Positions 12,201 through 24,869 of a DNA stretch of 64,000 nt are shown here, one piece after another. Location: NCBI GenBank assembly GCA_019914995.1, contig CM034130.1, positions 248,001 through 312,000 on the forward strand, in the 5' to 3' direction. The stretch's first letter is position 1. Every line of letters begins with the position of its first letter. The position numbers and the translations under genes are program-made. This stretch comes from Acanthochlamys bracteata (Eukaryota > Streptophyta > Magnoliopsida > Pandanales > Velloziaceae). Below the pieces are notes generated by a model. That model worked only from the letters and a program-made list of their open reading frames with translations, had not been told where the DNA came from and made no database searches.

Positions 12201-15200
12201 AGGCGGGTTCAGTTGTGGAACCTGGCGTTATATTATCTTTTAAGGTAAACAGGTAGTAATTATTGATTTTTGTTTCTTTTCTTTTTCCCTACTGCACATT
12301 AACTTAGAGATTTATATGTTTACCCAGTCTGAATGCTTTTGGGATTTCCTTCCCTCTGAATTTTAATTGATGAATTCCTGAGTATAAAAGCTAATATGTA
12401 GGTTGAAGTTGGACAAAAGTTTGTGGTTCCTACATATTCGAAAGTCTCTTTGCTGCCTCAACCATTCAAGCAAGATAGTGACGAAGAGCTTGAGTATGTG
12501 GGTACCAGCAGTGGTGTTGTAGACAGCCCATGTAAAGTCGCAAATCTTATATATTCATTCTTTTTTAATGTTTTACATTCCTATAGAGAATTTTGTATAA
12601 TATATATGAGTTCCTATACATTATGGGTGAGGGATGCCCTGTTCCTCCTATATATATAATATATGAGTTGTGCGCGCGCATATGCGTGCGTGTATGTGTG
12701 GTAATCTGGTTCAGCCCTCTTTTCCAGTCTTCATTACACTATCATTTAAGAACTAATTTGAATAGAGAAAATTTCATTTGGTAGATTGAGACTTGATATC
12801 AACAATTTGGCAATTTGAGTTCTAGCAATAAAGACTGGTCAACTATCAAACAATTTGTTATGAAAGTTTTAGCAATAGAAATTAGAAGTACAACTACCTT
12901 ATTTGAAATCTGCATCAATATTTGGAGTCTTTCTATTGCTTGTCCTATAGATTTGTGCCTTGGGTAATCTCTAATAATAATCTTTACTAAGTTTCCTTGG
13001 TAATGTGATTGTTCTTTTGAATTTACAGTTGTACATGTTTTGTATTGGCTTATGTTTGTTATAGTCTTGACCGGAATTTGATAGCAATATTTGCTGTCGC
13101 AGCAATTGCAAGTGTGGCGAACAAAAATGTTAATCCTGCAGAGGATTCTCCAGATACTGAACCGTCAGATGCTTCTGATGTATGGTTCAATCCCTTTGTT
13201 TTATCATTTTTGTTTCATGTGTTGCATGACTGCCAACTATGTGAATCAGGCAGCAGCATTGTAGGAATTATTTTACTTTCCTAGTTAAATCCTATTTTGT
13301 CTGCTTTCAGAAGTCTGAAAGGGTACTTCAGTAAAATGTTGTCATCTAACTATGGTTGTGTTCTCCTACGCATTCATGACAAAGTGCACTACTTGTAATA
13401 TAATTTTCAGTCTGCATGTTGGTAAGTTGGAGCATACCTGCAGATTAGGGATTCCTTGTATTTAGAATACTTCTGTTGTATTTACGTCAAACCAGTTGAG
13501 ATGCTTAATGCTATATTTTTGTTTATAACATTTTTTAATGAAAATGTGTATTTTGTTTTTGTCCTAGGTTGGTGTTTCTGGAGCTGGTTATATTTGGTCT
13601 TCCTGTGAGGGTGGACATGAGGATGAGTGGAGACACTCAATTGCTCCAATTCCTTCTGAAAAGCTCAAGGAGTTATCCCTTGCTGTTCATGCTGAGCCTG
13701 AAGTATTGAATGAGAATTCCACTAGTATTCCAGCTTCTGGGGAGCTGCTACCTGATTCTGAGAGTACCGATGACAGCGAGGATTATAGAGATTATGTTGA
13801 CTTCGAAAAAGAGGTGATTGAAGAAGAATTTCCTTCTGACTTGCATCAGTTCCCCTCGTATCATAGGTTAATATCTATATGCTGTGATTTTGAAGGTGGA
13901 AGCAACCTTTCGTAGAGCTCTTACTGGCGTAAATCAAGAAAACGTGATCTTGGAGATAAACTCATTACGGTAGACGTTTTAACTTCTCTATTATTATTGG
14001 CTATAATAAGTTCTTGAACTTCATGTATGAGGATTCACTTTGAAAGAAACTCTAAAAGTGATGCATTTAATTTACTCTTTGCAGCTTGTCATACAACATG
14101 GAACAAGCAGATTGTGCTGGTGCATTGTTCCATGCCATAATGAGAACCGCTTTAATGGTTCCTTATTCCTCTAACAGTAAGTAAGCACGCTTTAGTGAAT
14201 TACTCTGGGGTTCATAGATAAAATTCATGGGGTTATAAGCCACTTGCTAAGTCCGAGTGGTCTACTCTCAAATTATTCTCGTCTACAATCCTTTTCGCAA
14301 ATCATTAATGCCTATGCCATTCTTTACTGCAGAATAATTGTTACCTTCTTTCATGAACAATTTTTTGAATGTGGTGTAATTTGTTCAGGTTCTTTTATTG
14401 CTTAAACGAAGAACATACACAATTTTCACTAACTTGCAGTGAATCTGTGGTTAGGTGAGCTTCTTTCAAATAGCATCAAAGAAATAAAGAGGTGGAAGGA
14501 TCTTCTTAAGTATTATCTGAAAACTGAAGATGAGGAGGTTATCATGCTACTTTTTTCCTCTGTTTATATAATACATCTACATGTCATTATCTCATTATCT
14601 GGTTGCTTATCTAAATGCTTGTTGTCTTCACTAAAGCAACTGCTGGTATGCAGCATTTTTGGTACATCTTTGGATACAAAACTAATTTCACAGACTAATT
14701 ATGTCTTCCTTTCTCTCTGCAATGGAGTTGCATATTCTTGTAGTTGTAAGTAAGGTGCATGAAGGTATTTCTTTTATTAGCTGCATTTAGACTAGACAGC
14801 CTCAATATTCAAACTATGCTCCGTTCTGTCTATTGACAATTGGTTTTCTACCTTTAGACATGTGCATCTGTTAAAGTGACTTCTTTGTTCTGAAAATGAG
14901 GCCATTGATAACTTCTTATACTTCTGTGAGATACTCTTTCTAGTTGTTTTGTTGGACAATTACTTATTTATATTCTGTTTTAGGCATATTGTTAAATTTT
15001 ATTTGAAGAAACATGATTAAGCAACATAAGATTCCTTTAAACATGTATAATTTGACTAAGATCATCTAGTTTGCTGAAAATTTAGGTCCTCGTATATTTA
15101 AGTTAGAAAGTTGTTATAAGCTTTTGCCTGTAAGCTAGTCATGATAAAGCTAAGCTACTAGGTGTATCCATATTTGATGAAGTTATGGTTGTCATGGCCA

Positions 15201-16195
15201 TTAATTTTGTACCTTGAAGTAACCTTATGGTCCTTATCTGTTGGTTGTGCCCAGCCATTCTTGCTTTAAAATATTCCCACATGTCTGCATGTATGCATGA
15301 AAACAGATTCTGATCCTGCTTTCTACTTCATGGTGTGGCAGATTGAAGTGATACTGAAGTTTGAGGAGATATGCTTAGAGTCTGCTACAGCATTTTCGCC
15401 TCTGTTCTCTCGGGTACCTTTACTCCCATGTGCAGTAGGGAATTGATCTATTGCAAACACAACCAGCTTTGTTTTAGTGTTGATCGTAGAAACCATACTT
15501 CGCTTTGCAAAACTGTCATTGTTAATATTTCCAACTATGGAATTTGAAAGATGTGGTAGTTATCAATGACTGCATAGTGGCAAAAGTTAAAATTTCCAAT
15601 CAGGTCAAGATAATGTGAGTTCTATATGAAAGATTGAGCCTTAGCTTGGAGTCAGATGCTCATATAAGTTTTGAGTAAACACAAATTGTTGATTGTTGAT
15701 AGCCTAGATGCACAAATTTTTAAGAGATCCCTCATATGGTTGCATGTTAAAGTAATGGAATTCCAATATTCATTCAACTTGGTGTGCTTGCTAGGTACTC
15801 AATTGTTTGTACAACGAGGACATTGTCACTGAAGATGCCGTTCTCTCATGGGCGAGGGAGAAGGAAGGTGCAGATGAGTCTGACAAGATCTTTCTCAAGC
15901 AGTCAGAACCTTTTATAACGGTATGTTTTGAAATTTAACTCAAGTTATCCATATACTTCAAAAAACAGCAACTTCTTTGTTCTAGTTGGATGTTTCTGAG
16001 TTTATCCCTAAGTAGATGTCGGCTGTTTTATTTGTGCAAGTAACACGAGCTTAAATATCTTTTGGACACCAATTTAATTTTTCGCTCCTTATAATAAAGT
16101 GGTGTTTCTCTACCTTGGGTGTACCCATTGCTGATGTCTAAAATGCTCTGCAGTGGCTAAAAGAAGCACCCGAAGCAGATGATGAAGAGGATTGA
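9279..16195 (+). CDS. EIF2B5: Translation initiation factor eIF2B, epsilon subunit
   Basis: Catalytic subunit of the eIF2B guanine-nucleotide exchange factor, which reloads eIF2 with GTP in the cytosol. Fifteen exons join in phase to 741 residues: 9279-9437, 9528-9758, 9949-10263, 10627-10734, 11598-11790, 11982-12244, 12402-12531, 13103-13179, 13568-13813, 13896-13969, 14085-14176, 14440-14537, 15342-15413, 15795-15920, 16154-16195. The N-terminus is a nucleotidyltransferase-like fold ([42 protein letters not shown]). Exon 6 encodes left-handed beta-helix hexapeptide repeats ([19 protein letters not shown]). The C-terminus is the W2/HEAT domain that performs exchange, with the aromatic/acidic end [15 protein letters not shown]. 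Exon 9 is acidic and variable, as in the family. Length fits the usual roughly 720-740. Intron 9 is only 82 bases and stays open into a false stop if read through. Confidence 0.95.
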
Positions 16196-17036
16196 CTCAG
16201 TCGGTAAATTATTTTTGGGATGAATTAGCAGCTTTAATGTTTTGCTAGTATTTTTTACTAATGGCGAGATTAGAAAGGTCATCACATATATGATATGTGT
16301 ATACTTACTGCAGTTTTTCTCTCTTTATTGATTTTCTCTTTTATCATTTTATTTTTGGCCTGAGGTGCTTCATTACTCTTTTACCATGGGAGGGAAGCGA
16401 AGCTGCAGCTTATTTTTGAATGATGATCAGAAGCTTTGGAAAGAAAAGTGTCCTGTTTTTGTGTATGCATGTATATGGTCTTCTGTTTGTATGGTATGAT
16501 GACGAAGCAAAAACAGTTTGAAGCTTCAGTGCTTATGATTTTTTGAAACAAGAACAATTTTGCGGTGTGGCTTTCAAATGGACTCCTGACTCAGACCCGA
16601 TTCATCTCGCGGGCCCCCGTTATTCTCTTTCTTTGCATGGGGCTCGTCTCGTGCAACCCACAAACAATCACCTAGAAAAAAAGAAAGAGAAATAAATACC
16701 AGCGAACCAGATACCAGGCCCTTGATTATCACTTTTTAGAATTATCGGTCCCCTAAGAATCTCTTTTAGCTTTTATAAGCAACCCGGTTTTGGAGAAGAG
16801 GACTGTTGAAGTGTTGTTATAAACAAAAAAGCGACTAATGGAGGCTTGTTTTTGCAAACAGAACAAATTACTTATCTACCTATATAATATGGGCTATGGT
16901 CTTTATCTAATCTTCTCCTTTTTTTTTTTTTTTTTCGAAAGATCAAATAAGTTTACTTTATTACGAATATTCTACTACTATTATTCATTCTTCGAGGTTA
17001 AGTCTTTCTTCTTTCCAAACACCTTCATTCCATCTC
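16196..17036. other. Intergenic: eIF2B-epsilon 3' end and PP2-B promoter
   Basis: The first 250-300 bases are probable 3' UTR of the upstream gene. The rest leads to the F-box gene; I see no further coding exon. A T15-type homopolymer lies at about 16919-16935. Confidence 0.5.
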
Positions 17037-17044
17037 TATAAATA
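17037..17044 (+). promoter_or_regulatory. TATA box of first PP2-B gene
   Basis: TATAAATA, 138 bases before the ATG. The tandem copy has its own TATA box at a nearly equal distance. Confidence 0.6.
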
Positions 17045-17181
17045 GTAATATGCACCGCTTCATTCACAGTTCTTCTCCTGCTTCGCTCGTTTCATTCATT
17101 TGTCATTCTCTTTCCCTAGCTAGCAGTTAAACAAAGTCCACAAACACAAACCCATAGATAGAGATCGAGTGCGAGAGAGAG

Positions 17182-19036
17182 ATGTCGGAGGAGAGCATTG
17201 ATGGTTGCAGCATTAGCAACAGTAGTAGTGGCAGCGTGTTCGCTTCGTTGCCGGAAGGCTGCATCTCGCACGCGATCTCTCTTACTTGTCCTCGTGATGC
17301 CTGCAGATTATCCTTAGTCTCGCCGACGTTCCGTTCTGCAGCGGACTCCGATACTGTGTGGGAACGGTTTCTTCCTCCCGACTGTAATCAAATTCTCTCC
17401 CGTTCTGCTTCTGCCGATCAAATTTCCTTTTCCTCTTTTCCTTCCAAGCGCCAGCTCTACTTCCAGCTCTGCCAACCTCTCCTAATCGATAACGGGAAAT
17501 TGGTATATTACTATCATTTTTTGGTTGAAATTCTGTTCATTTTTACGATTCAGTGAAATTGATTGGTGGGTGTATTTTTCTTTTTTTTTTTTTTGTTTGT
17601 GTTGTTGTTTTGGGATGTAGAGTTTTTGGTTGGAGAAAAGGAGTGGGAAGAAGTGCTTCATGGTTGCAGCAAGAGAGCTGTCCATTGTTTGGGGAGATAC
17701 TCCACATTACTGGAGATGGACAACACTCTCTGACTCCAGGTATTTTTTTCTATATTTGGTTAAGATTCCTTTTCCCCCCTTTTCTGGAAAAAATTGACCT
17801 TTATCAAAACAATGAAGAAAAGGTTTATCTTTCTATTACATTGGTGTCAAGTTATTTATGGAGGAGACTATAGCTCGTTACAAACTTGAGCCTCCTATAA
17901 TCCTACTATGTTTTGCTACCTTCTTTTGCTCTTCAAAAATTATAGTCAGTTGATTTATGTAATGAAGATGTTTGGCAGTGCATGTATGCTTGATCCTACT
18001 CTAACGTCAAATCCAGCTTTTTAATCTGGCGATGATGACAAATGGCAAAGGGAAGTATGCATGTTTTTGGTCTCTGCTTTTGATAACTTGCTTGGTAATA
18101 GAAGGAAACTACAGGTAATTGAAATGCTGAGTGTATGAAACGTTGGACAAACGTGAGTCACATAGGTCTTTGTCAGTATGTTACTATGACAACAAAAAAA
18201 AAAACGGCATAGCAACTAGAGACCTGTTATCTTTCATCTTTCAGAAGGGCGCTAGTTTAATCTACAATGTCTTACGACTTTGTAGGTATGTCATTGTTTG
18301 AAGGTGTATAGTGACTTTGTAGGTATGTGCGCGGTGGATGACTTTGTCGATAGCACTGAATTGTCTAACTGATGAGTTCTGTAGATGTTCAGGATAGAAT
18401 GTGATTGTTTAAAGAATTTATATCAGGTACGAGGTTAAAGTTGATGCTTTGGTAGGTAAAATGCGCATTGTTAATCTGTAGATCTTACTGTAGCTGACCT
18501 TGTACGCTTACCTGACAAGGTTTCTGGTTTATAGATTTGCAGAAGTAGCGGAACTTATGAATGCATGCTGGTTAGAGATTCATGGGCGGATTGATTGCAA
18601 AGTTTTGTCAAGGAAGACTACTTACTCTGCCTATCTCGTCTTCAAGGTAGCCAAAAGGTCACATGGTCTTCAATCCCCTTACCAGGAGACAGTCGTGAGG
18701 TTGGGAAACTATGAAGATAAGCGCTTTGCACGTCTCAGCAGTGCTGAAGTGCCTATAATTGGTAGAGCTCCAGTTCGTCCTTCAAACATGCTGCAGCGTT
18801 TAATGACATGGCGTGGGGCTGTGATGTTTCCCCCTGCACAGGAGCCTAGTGAAGTCCATGGGGTACCTGAAATGCCACAAGAAAGAAGTGATGGGTGGAC
18901 GGAGATCAAGTTGGGGGAGTTCTTCAATGACTGCGGGGATGAGGGCGAAATTGATATGAGCCTTTTGGAGATCAAAGGAGGGAATTGGAAGAGTGGCCTT
19001 ATCATCCAAGGAATTGAGGTAAGGCCAAAGGATTAG
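17182..19036 (+). CDS. F-box protein of the PP2-B (phloem protein 2 lectin) type, copy 1
   Basis: Exons 17182-17502, 17621-17739 and 18535-19036 join in phase to 313 residues. The N-terminal F-box (about residues 20-65: FASLPEGCISHAISLTCPRD, then DTVWERFLP) should bind SKP1 in an SCF ubiquitin ligase. The rest is the Nictaba/PP2-like lectin fold: the exon 2 signature GKKCFMVAARELSIVWGD and YWRW, then FAEVAELMNACWLEIHGRID, and the C-terminal block RSDGWTEIKLGEFF ... [10 protein letters not shown]. Such proteins are thought to recognise glycosylated or other targets for ubiquitination; the target here is unknown. It sits 1.6 kb before a paralogue in the same orientation with the same intron positions, so the two arose by tandem duplication. 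Confidence 0.92.
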
Positions 19037-20480
19037 AAGGCATGGTACTATTTGATCTAATTGCAGTTCAGATACTTCGTTGTACGGGAAAGGAAGCTCA
19101 AATCTTTCTGACAGTTGCTGTTTACTCTAAAAAGTAAAATTTGTGAATTCATTTCAGTGATTCCTAGTTCTCAGATTATCCAGAATATTACTCGTTACAT
19201 GTTCCCAAGCACAGACCTTCCATACAAATTTTCAGTTGTATACATTTTGCTGTCTACTCGAGTCTGACTTCAATTGCTAGGACAATAAGTCCAGACGCGT
19301 CGTACATGGAGCTGATAAATTTTAGTAACTACTGTAACTAAGCAATATTTTAGTTGTTGCAATTGTAAGTTCCGAAAAAGAAAGGGAGTTTGAGTTCTCG
19401 TATTTTAGTACGTGTTTCAAACGTCCGTAATTTTATTTTTTTGAGCTAGATTTTGAGTTCCGAATAGTTCATATATTTCAATTACATAAGAAATTTAGAA
19501 TTTTATTTTCACACACGGAATTTCAGTTTTAATTTTTTTATTTACATATTTTTTAATATAATTATATCTTTTAAGTTTTAACATATTTTTAAAATCTATT
19601 GAAATATAAAAAAAGAACTCCACTTTCATTTCATTTTTTAAAAAATTCTATTTTTTACTTTTTATTTTCACAAAACTCAGTTATGAACATTTGAAACACG
19701 CCTTTAATTACATTTGGTTATGAAACTTCGGAGTTTTAAATAAAGTTTGAAGTAGAAGATAAATGTAAAAATAATAGTTAGAATAACAATTCCAATACGT
19801 AAACTTTTACTATTTTTATTAATTTTTACTATTTATATAATTTTGATAAAGAATCAAATAAAAATATGTTCAAATCTGAACTAAAATTTTATAATTTTTT
19901 ATATTCAATGAAAATTTTAAAATTTAATAAATTATTTTGATCGATGGAAGTCGATTTGTATTTTGATTGAGCTGAAATTTTTTTTCAACTCATAAATTTT
20001 TGTATCAAACATTAAAAATTAAATTTAGATATCTCGACAGATTATTTTTTACATATATACAAAAAATTTATATCTATGTATATATATATATTAAAGAAAT
20101 ATGAATATGTGAAATAAATAACAAATCCTGAAAAATAGAGCTCAGATATCTATTAAATTTACGGGCTCCATACGCTACCGATAGAGGAGCTTTCTTTTCG
20201 TCAGCGCATTGACGTGAGAATCACTTATTTCATTAATTCTTTTTCACTGTTCGAAGAAGAAATTGGAGACACATCAAAACCTTTGTCAAACTAAAACAAA
20301 ACCGTATGTGAACTGTTCAAACAAAGACCGAGTCTTTCTTTCTGACTTCTTCTTTTCTTTCGACTTCGTCAAAAATTCGGCACGAAGAAAAGTTCAAAAG
20401 GACGCTCGCTGACTTCAGGATTGTTCTCTTGTTTCCCAAAAGTCCATGTCTATGAAGTTGCTTTCTGACTCTTTTGATTC
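19037..20480. other. Intergenic between the PP2-B pair
   Basis: Contains one AT-rich repeat (19407-19706), further AT-rich DNA to about 20150, then the promoter of the second gene. No coding exon seen. Confidence 0.5.
19407..19706. mobile_element. MITE-like repeat with inverted ends
   Basis: Left end agtacgtgtttcaaacgtcc; the right end, catttgaaacacgcctt, is its near inverse complement (aaggcgtgtttcaaatg). AT-rich interior with tttttaatataatt. It lies between the two PP2-B genes, so it inserted into, or was copied beside, the duplication. Confidence 0.55.
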
Positions 20481-20487
20481 TATAAAT
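20481..20487 (+). promoter_or_regulatory. TATA box of second PP2-B gene
   Basis: TATAAAT, 126 bases before the ATG at 20613. Confidence 0.55.
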
Positions 20488-20612
20488 CTCCTTTCAATCT
20501 TCAGCGCAAAATTTGTTCTTCTCCAAATCTAAAACAAACCAAATCCAAACAAAAACAGTAGTAGAGCAATCGTTCAGTAACTTCAGTTGGTTAAAATCAT
20601 CCATCAATCGCA

Positions 20613-22274
20613 ATGCAGAGTTTGGACGAATGCTGCGTGGCACGGATCCTGTCCTTGACAACTCCTCGGGATGCATGCAGAGCCGCAGCGGTCTCCTCCG
20701 TGTTCCGGTCAGCGGTGGAGTCTGATACTGTGTGGGAGAAATTCTTGCCGGCGAGTTACAGGGAAATAATCGATCGCGTTGTAGGACCTGGATCTTTACT
20801 CAATGGATCGATTAGCAAAAAAGAGCTTTATTTCCGTCTCTGTGATCCTGTGCTCATTGACGGCGGTTGCAAGGTGATGAAGAATTTATTCTCTCAAAAT
20901 TTTCTTTCTGCTAATTGGCACTTTTATGCCAATCGGATTTTATTTTAACCACCAAAGATTTGATTTTTTAAACGGAAATCAACCTGGACTTTTCATTTCT
21001 GGAATGAATTTAACCACCAAAGCTCAATTGGGTACAAAAACTAATTAGAAGTTGTTTTTTAATTGTTGTTAGCAGAACTGAGTTCATTCACTAGTTTTGT
21101 TTTTTTTAATCTTCTAACAAGAACATTGTCATTAATATAGTTTGTTTCAATGATGATGGTGATGATGACAGACATTTTCATTGGAGAAATCAAGTGGAAA
21201 TATAATCTACATGCTAAGCGCGAAGGAGCTTGCCATCTGCTGCGGTGAAGATGATCGATACTGGAGATGGCCTGTAACTTCTGCTTCAAGGTAATTTCAT
21301 CTCTGGTGGTTGTGATTTTTCAAGAAAATGACTTTGTGCTCAAATATAGATTAATAAATAAATCTCAACTTTCAGTATGCATCTATCATTAACTACTCTA
21401 TATAAACAACGAATTCAATCTTTAACTAGACGCGTAAAAAGTTACTGAATTTATACAATGTAAGGAATTCAATCTTTAACTATTGTAAAGCATGTGTACA
21501 GCTCGAGAGTATCAACTTATAGTGAGTTTTATCGTACTTGAAAGTTTGAAATTTCCTATGATTCTTGTTATCAGGTTCTCAGAGGTAGTGGAGCTTTTGG
21601 ATGTGTGTAGGTTGGACGTCAATGGCAGGATCGACTGCAAAGCTCTATCACCGAAGATAGTCTATGGTGTCTACCTTGTTTTCGAGCTAATGCATAATGC
21701 GTACGGCCTCCATTCCATAGAGGTCTCAGTGGCGGTCCGAGATCAGGTTTCCAAAGATGAGCTCTCGCTCCAATCTAATGATCGTACTCACAGGTTGTTC
21801 CAGTTGTATGAGAATGATGAAGTGCGAGATGATGTAGACATCGAGGAAGAAGAGGAGGACTCTGTGCAGAATGAGAATCAAGAGTATGTGGAATACAATA
21901 TCGAGGAGGAGGCCAATATCGAGGAAGACCATGATACAGAGGAAGAGCAGCAGCAACTACAAGGAGAAGAGCAAGATCATGATAATGAGGAGGACGTGTA
22001 TTTTGAGGATAATTTGAATGCTAATGATGAAGAGCAGCTGCAGCAGCTGATGATAGAATATTTCACTCATCACTTCCATCAGTACGACTGTCCCCCAAGG
22101 ACAATGAAATGCTCAAAACAATGGAGAAGGTGTGATGGATGGATGGAGGTGGAGCTTGGAGAATTCTTCAACGAAGGTGATGATGGTGAGGTTAGTATGC
22201 GCTTTAGAAACATTTCAGGCCATTGGAAGTCTGGCCTAGTCATCCAAGGCATTGAAGTCAGGCCGAAGTCCTAA
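20613..22274 (+). CDS. F-box PP2-B protein, copy 2, with acidic insert
   Basis: Exons 20613-20873, 21172-21290 and 21575-22274 join in phase to 359 residues. The F-box begins almost at the start ([27 protein letters not shown]), so the leader before it is shorter than in copy 1. Exon 2 is 119 bases, the same as copy 1, and encodes [23 protein letters not shown]. Exon 3 keeps [20 protein letters not shown] and the C-terminal [12 protein letters not shown] ... [10 protein letters not shown] block. Between them, about residues 206-281, lies a run dominated by Glu, Asp, Gln and Asn that copy 1 lacks at this point. The reading frame stays open and the conserved end follows, so the insert is translated if the gene is. 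The insert is probably a disordered loop on the lectin fold; its role is unknown. Confidence 0.9.
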
Positions 22275-22821
22275 AGAAAGGTAGGGAATTTCGCTTGCAT
22301 GTAACCATGATCTTTGGTGTGGTTATACTCCTTATTTGCAAGAGAAATGCTATACTTCAGATATTGGAAGTAAATTGTTGTGCATTTCTTTTACTCTTTT
22401 GTAATTGCAGCTTTGCTCAATACTTAGCATGCACAGGAAGCAATGTGTATATATTATGATATTAATCCTGTTAATTTTGTAGATATATTATCATTTGTGA
22501 ATCATGGCTGTTTTCATCAGTTCATGAACTTCTTTTGATTCTTGTCACTGTTTCTGTTGAATTTCTTTGAATGTTGATACAGTATTCAGTACACTACGAA
22601 GAAACCTGATTCCAGTTTTTGAAGGTGTGCTCGTGCAGTTTCTCCACTGACAAATAAATACAAAAAAGGAACAGAGCTTGCCAGAAATGGATAGAACAAT
22701 GAACTTATCTCCAACTGTAGCATTCAACGAAGCTTACGAATTCATCATCTACTTTTACGATACAAAATGAAGCATTGAAACTCTCAAATAATACAGTATT
22801 TAAATATATGAGAGGCATCGA
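22275..22821. other. Convergent 3' region
   Basis: Lies between the stop of the second PP2-B gene (+) and the stop of the plastid protein gene (-), so it holds both 3' UTRs. No coding feature seen. Confidence 0.5.
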
Positions 22822-24584
22822 CTAGTCCCTTAACATCTCCTGAAAGGGGTTATCTGCAGCTGTACTACGTGCTGGAGATGATGTTGCTGCAGTTCCATTG
22901 CTTGGAGATACTGTCACCGACTTTGTAACCCCGCTTTGTTCCTCCTTAGCCTCGAATACAGCTTGCTCTTTAGCTCTTTTGGCTCTCTCCACAACTTCCT
23001 CCTAAAAGAATATCAACTGGTTAAGGTAATAATGTCAAAGTTGTTCATTCTGGAATTAATAAAAAAATTGGGTCAATGAAGGAAATACCCTTAAAATTGC
23101 ATCAGACAGGTTTAGTAGTTTTACATGTCTGGTTTAGTACTTTTACATAATGCTGGGTAAAGACTTCACCAACATATCATTTTTCAGAAATTCAAAGTAT
23201 GAGCTAATTAAGTGTGACTAAAAAACACTGATAGAAATGCCTGGGAAAATTTTGGTAAAAACTATAATTCCTTGTGGTTTAGTGCAAAGGACGAGTTCAT
23301 AAAACCATTCAATATGTGTTCATGATTTTAAAGATGAGAGAATTTTTGTTATCCAGCCCTTTCCAGAGTTTTTCTGTGCAGGAACTAAAATGAAGAAAAA
23401 AAATTGGCATTCACAGTTCTATGCAATTATGTGCCTAGTTGTTTGATTAACGCTATCAAGAGCATTCCACAGATCTGTACAGAATATAGAATGCAGAATA
23501 AAGTTTTGTGTTGCACCTTATTAGAGAGGTATAAAATATCTTAAACATGCCTATTTTGCCAAAGTGATTGAGCTTGAAAAGGTGGGAGCTCACTAACTAT
23601 GCAGTGTGCTACAGAGGTATTGCATGTAACTTGGGTTTCTTACGTTTAAATCAGGTTGTTAATTAAGTTTCCTGTTTAACGCCAAAACGGAGAAGACATC
23701 TTGAATGATGAACTTTGAACTACAAACAATTGTAACTTGATGATTGTTGATCATTAGTAAATACTATTATGTCTAGTTTACCTACCAACACATGTAGGCC
23801 ATTAGCATTTCTCAGTAGCGGGATATCTGTCAATTATAAGAGCTTCTCGCAAGTGCATATCCTCAGTCAGCTCAAATTAAAATTCATAAGCATCATGCTT
23901 GTGAGCAAAATCATGTATTTAGGGTATAAAAATGCCTTACATTAACGCGTTCTTTCTATGCGTTTCCTACTAACCTAGGGCAAGATTCTGCACTCAACAG
24001 AGTTGCATCACTCAGTTATAGACACGAGCCTATACATGAAAGCCAAAAATACGACTCTAGCCTAACAAAACTACATACAAGCGCGCACTTACTGAAGTTG
24101 GCTAAAACTATACATAGACAGATATCGACAAAATCACACAACTGTTTGAATCGATCTATACCTGAAAATCCAGAACTTGCTTCTGTTGCTCAGCTTGCCA
24201 CCGCCCGACGTTACTCAATACCTCACCGAGCGCCACCCCAATCCGCTCGTTCAGTGCTTCAGCAAATGCTCTTCCCAAGAAGAACGCATCCAGTACTGCT
24301 CTGCTCTCTTCATTCCCAACACCTGCTCATCAATCAATCTCAAATTATCAAACCAATTTCATAAATCAATCGATAACAACTCTTTCCAACAACGGTAATG
24401 ATTGGTACTCACCGATTGGGGATCCGTTATCATTGCTACTGCTGCGGCAGCGGAGAGAAGCGTGTCTCTGGCGAGGGAAAGAGACTGAAATTGAAACTGG
24501 TGTAAATATTTGGCGAGACTGAGAGTTGTTTGAGATTGGAAGAAGAAGAGAAGAAGCAGATATTGCTGTGCTACCGCTGTTCAT
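22822..24584 (-). CDS. Small plastid-targeted protein, At4g13200-like
   Basis: Exons (minus order) 24413-24584, 24162-24322 and 22822-23001 join in phase to 170 residues. The first 55 residues are rich in Ser/Thr/Arg and poor in acids, like a chloroplast transit peptide. The middle (SRAVLDAFFLGRAFAEALNERIG ... QAEQQKQVLDFQEEVVERAKRAKEQA, about residues 63-125) is a long amphipathic helix rich in Gln, Glu and Arg. The C-terminus is Ser/Thr-rich and ends NPFQEMLRD. From memory it most resembles the Arabidopsis chloroplast protein of unknown function At4g13200, reported with plastoglobules; I am fairly sure of the family type and less sure of the exact name. A 1.16-kb second intron separates the last exon. 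Confidence 0.75.
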
Positions 24585-24850
24585 GCTTTCCAGCTTCAGA
24601 ATTTTCTTTTTTTCTATTTAGATTAGGATTTTCAGAGAAATAAAAACTGCCAGTTAATAGGCTTTGGGCCCTTTTCAGAGTTCAGATAAAGAAAATCAGT
24701 CAGTTAAATAGCTTATATGGGCCTACTACTGTGGCCCACCAATTATGGTTTTGAAGCACTTGTTTTTGTTTCTCCTGTTTGGGCTGATGAAGAAGAGCAG
24801 ACAAAGCTGGGCCGCAGTGCCAGAAGAAGAAAATGTTTCATTTTGAGCTC
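24585..24850. promoter_or_regulatory. Probable promoter with repeated site II motifs
   Basis: TGGGCC at 24665 and 24718, GGCCCA near 24732, GGGCTG near 24780 and GGGCCG near 24810. Clustered TGGGCC elements are typical of plant promoters for housekeeping, plastid and ribosomal genes. They sit just before the minus-strand plastid gene. Sequence ending ttgatcctg|gtaact near 24869 could be the donor of a transcript running the other way, but no coding exon follows. Confidence 0.4.
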
Positions 24851-24869
24851 TGGCTCTCGATTGATCCTG

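Noticed and set aside
13706-13915. Open frame running past eIF2B-epsilon exon 9 into a stop
   Set aside because: The extension is an 82-base intron (13814-13895); removing it gives the conserved [14 protein letters not shown] continuation.
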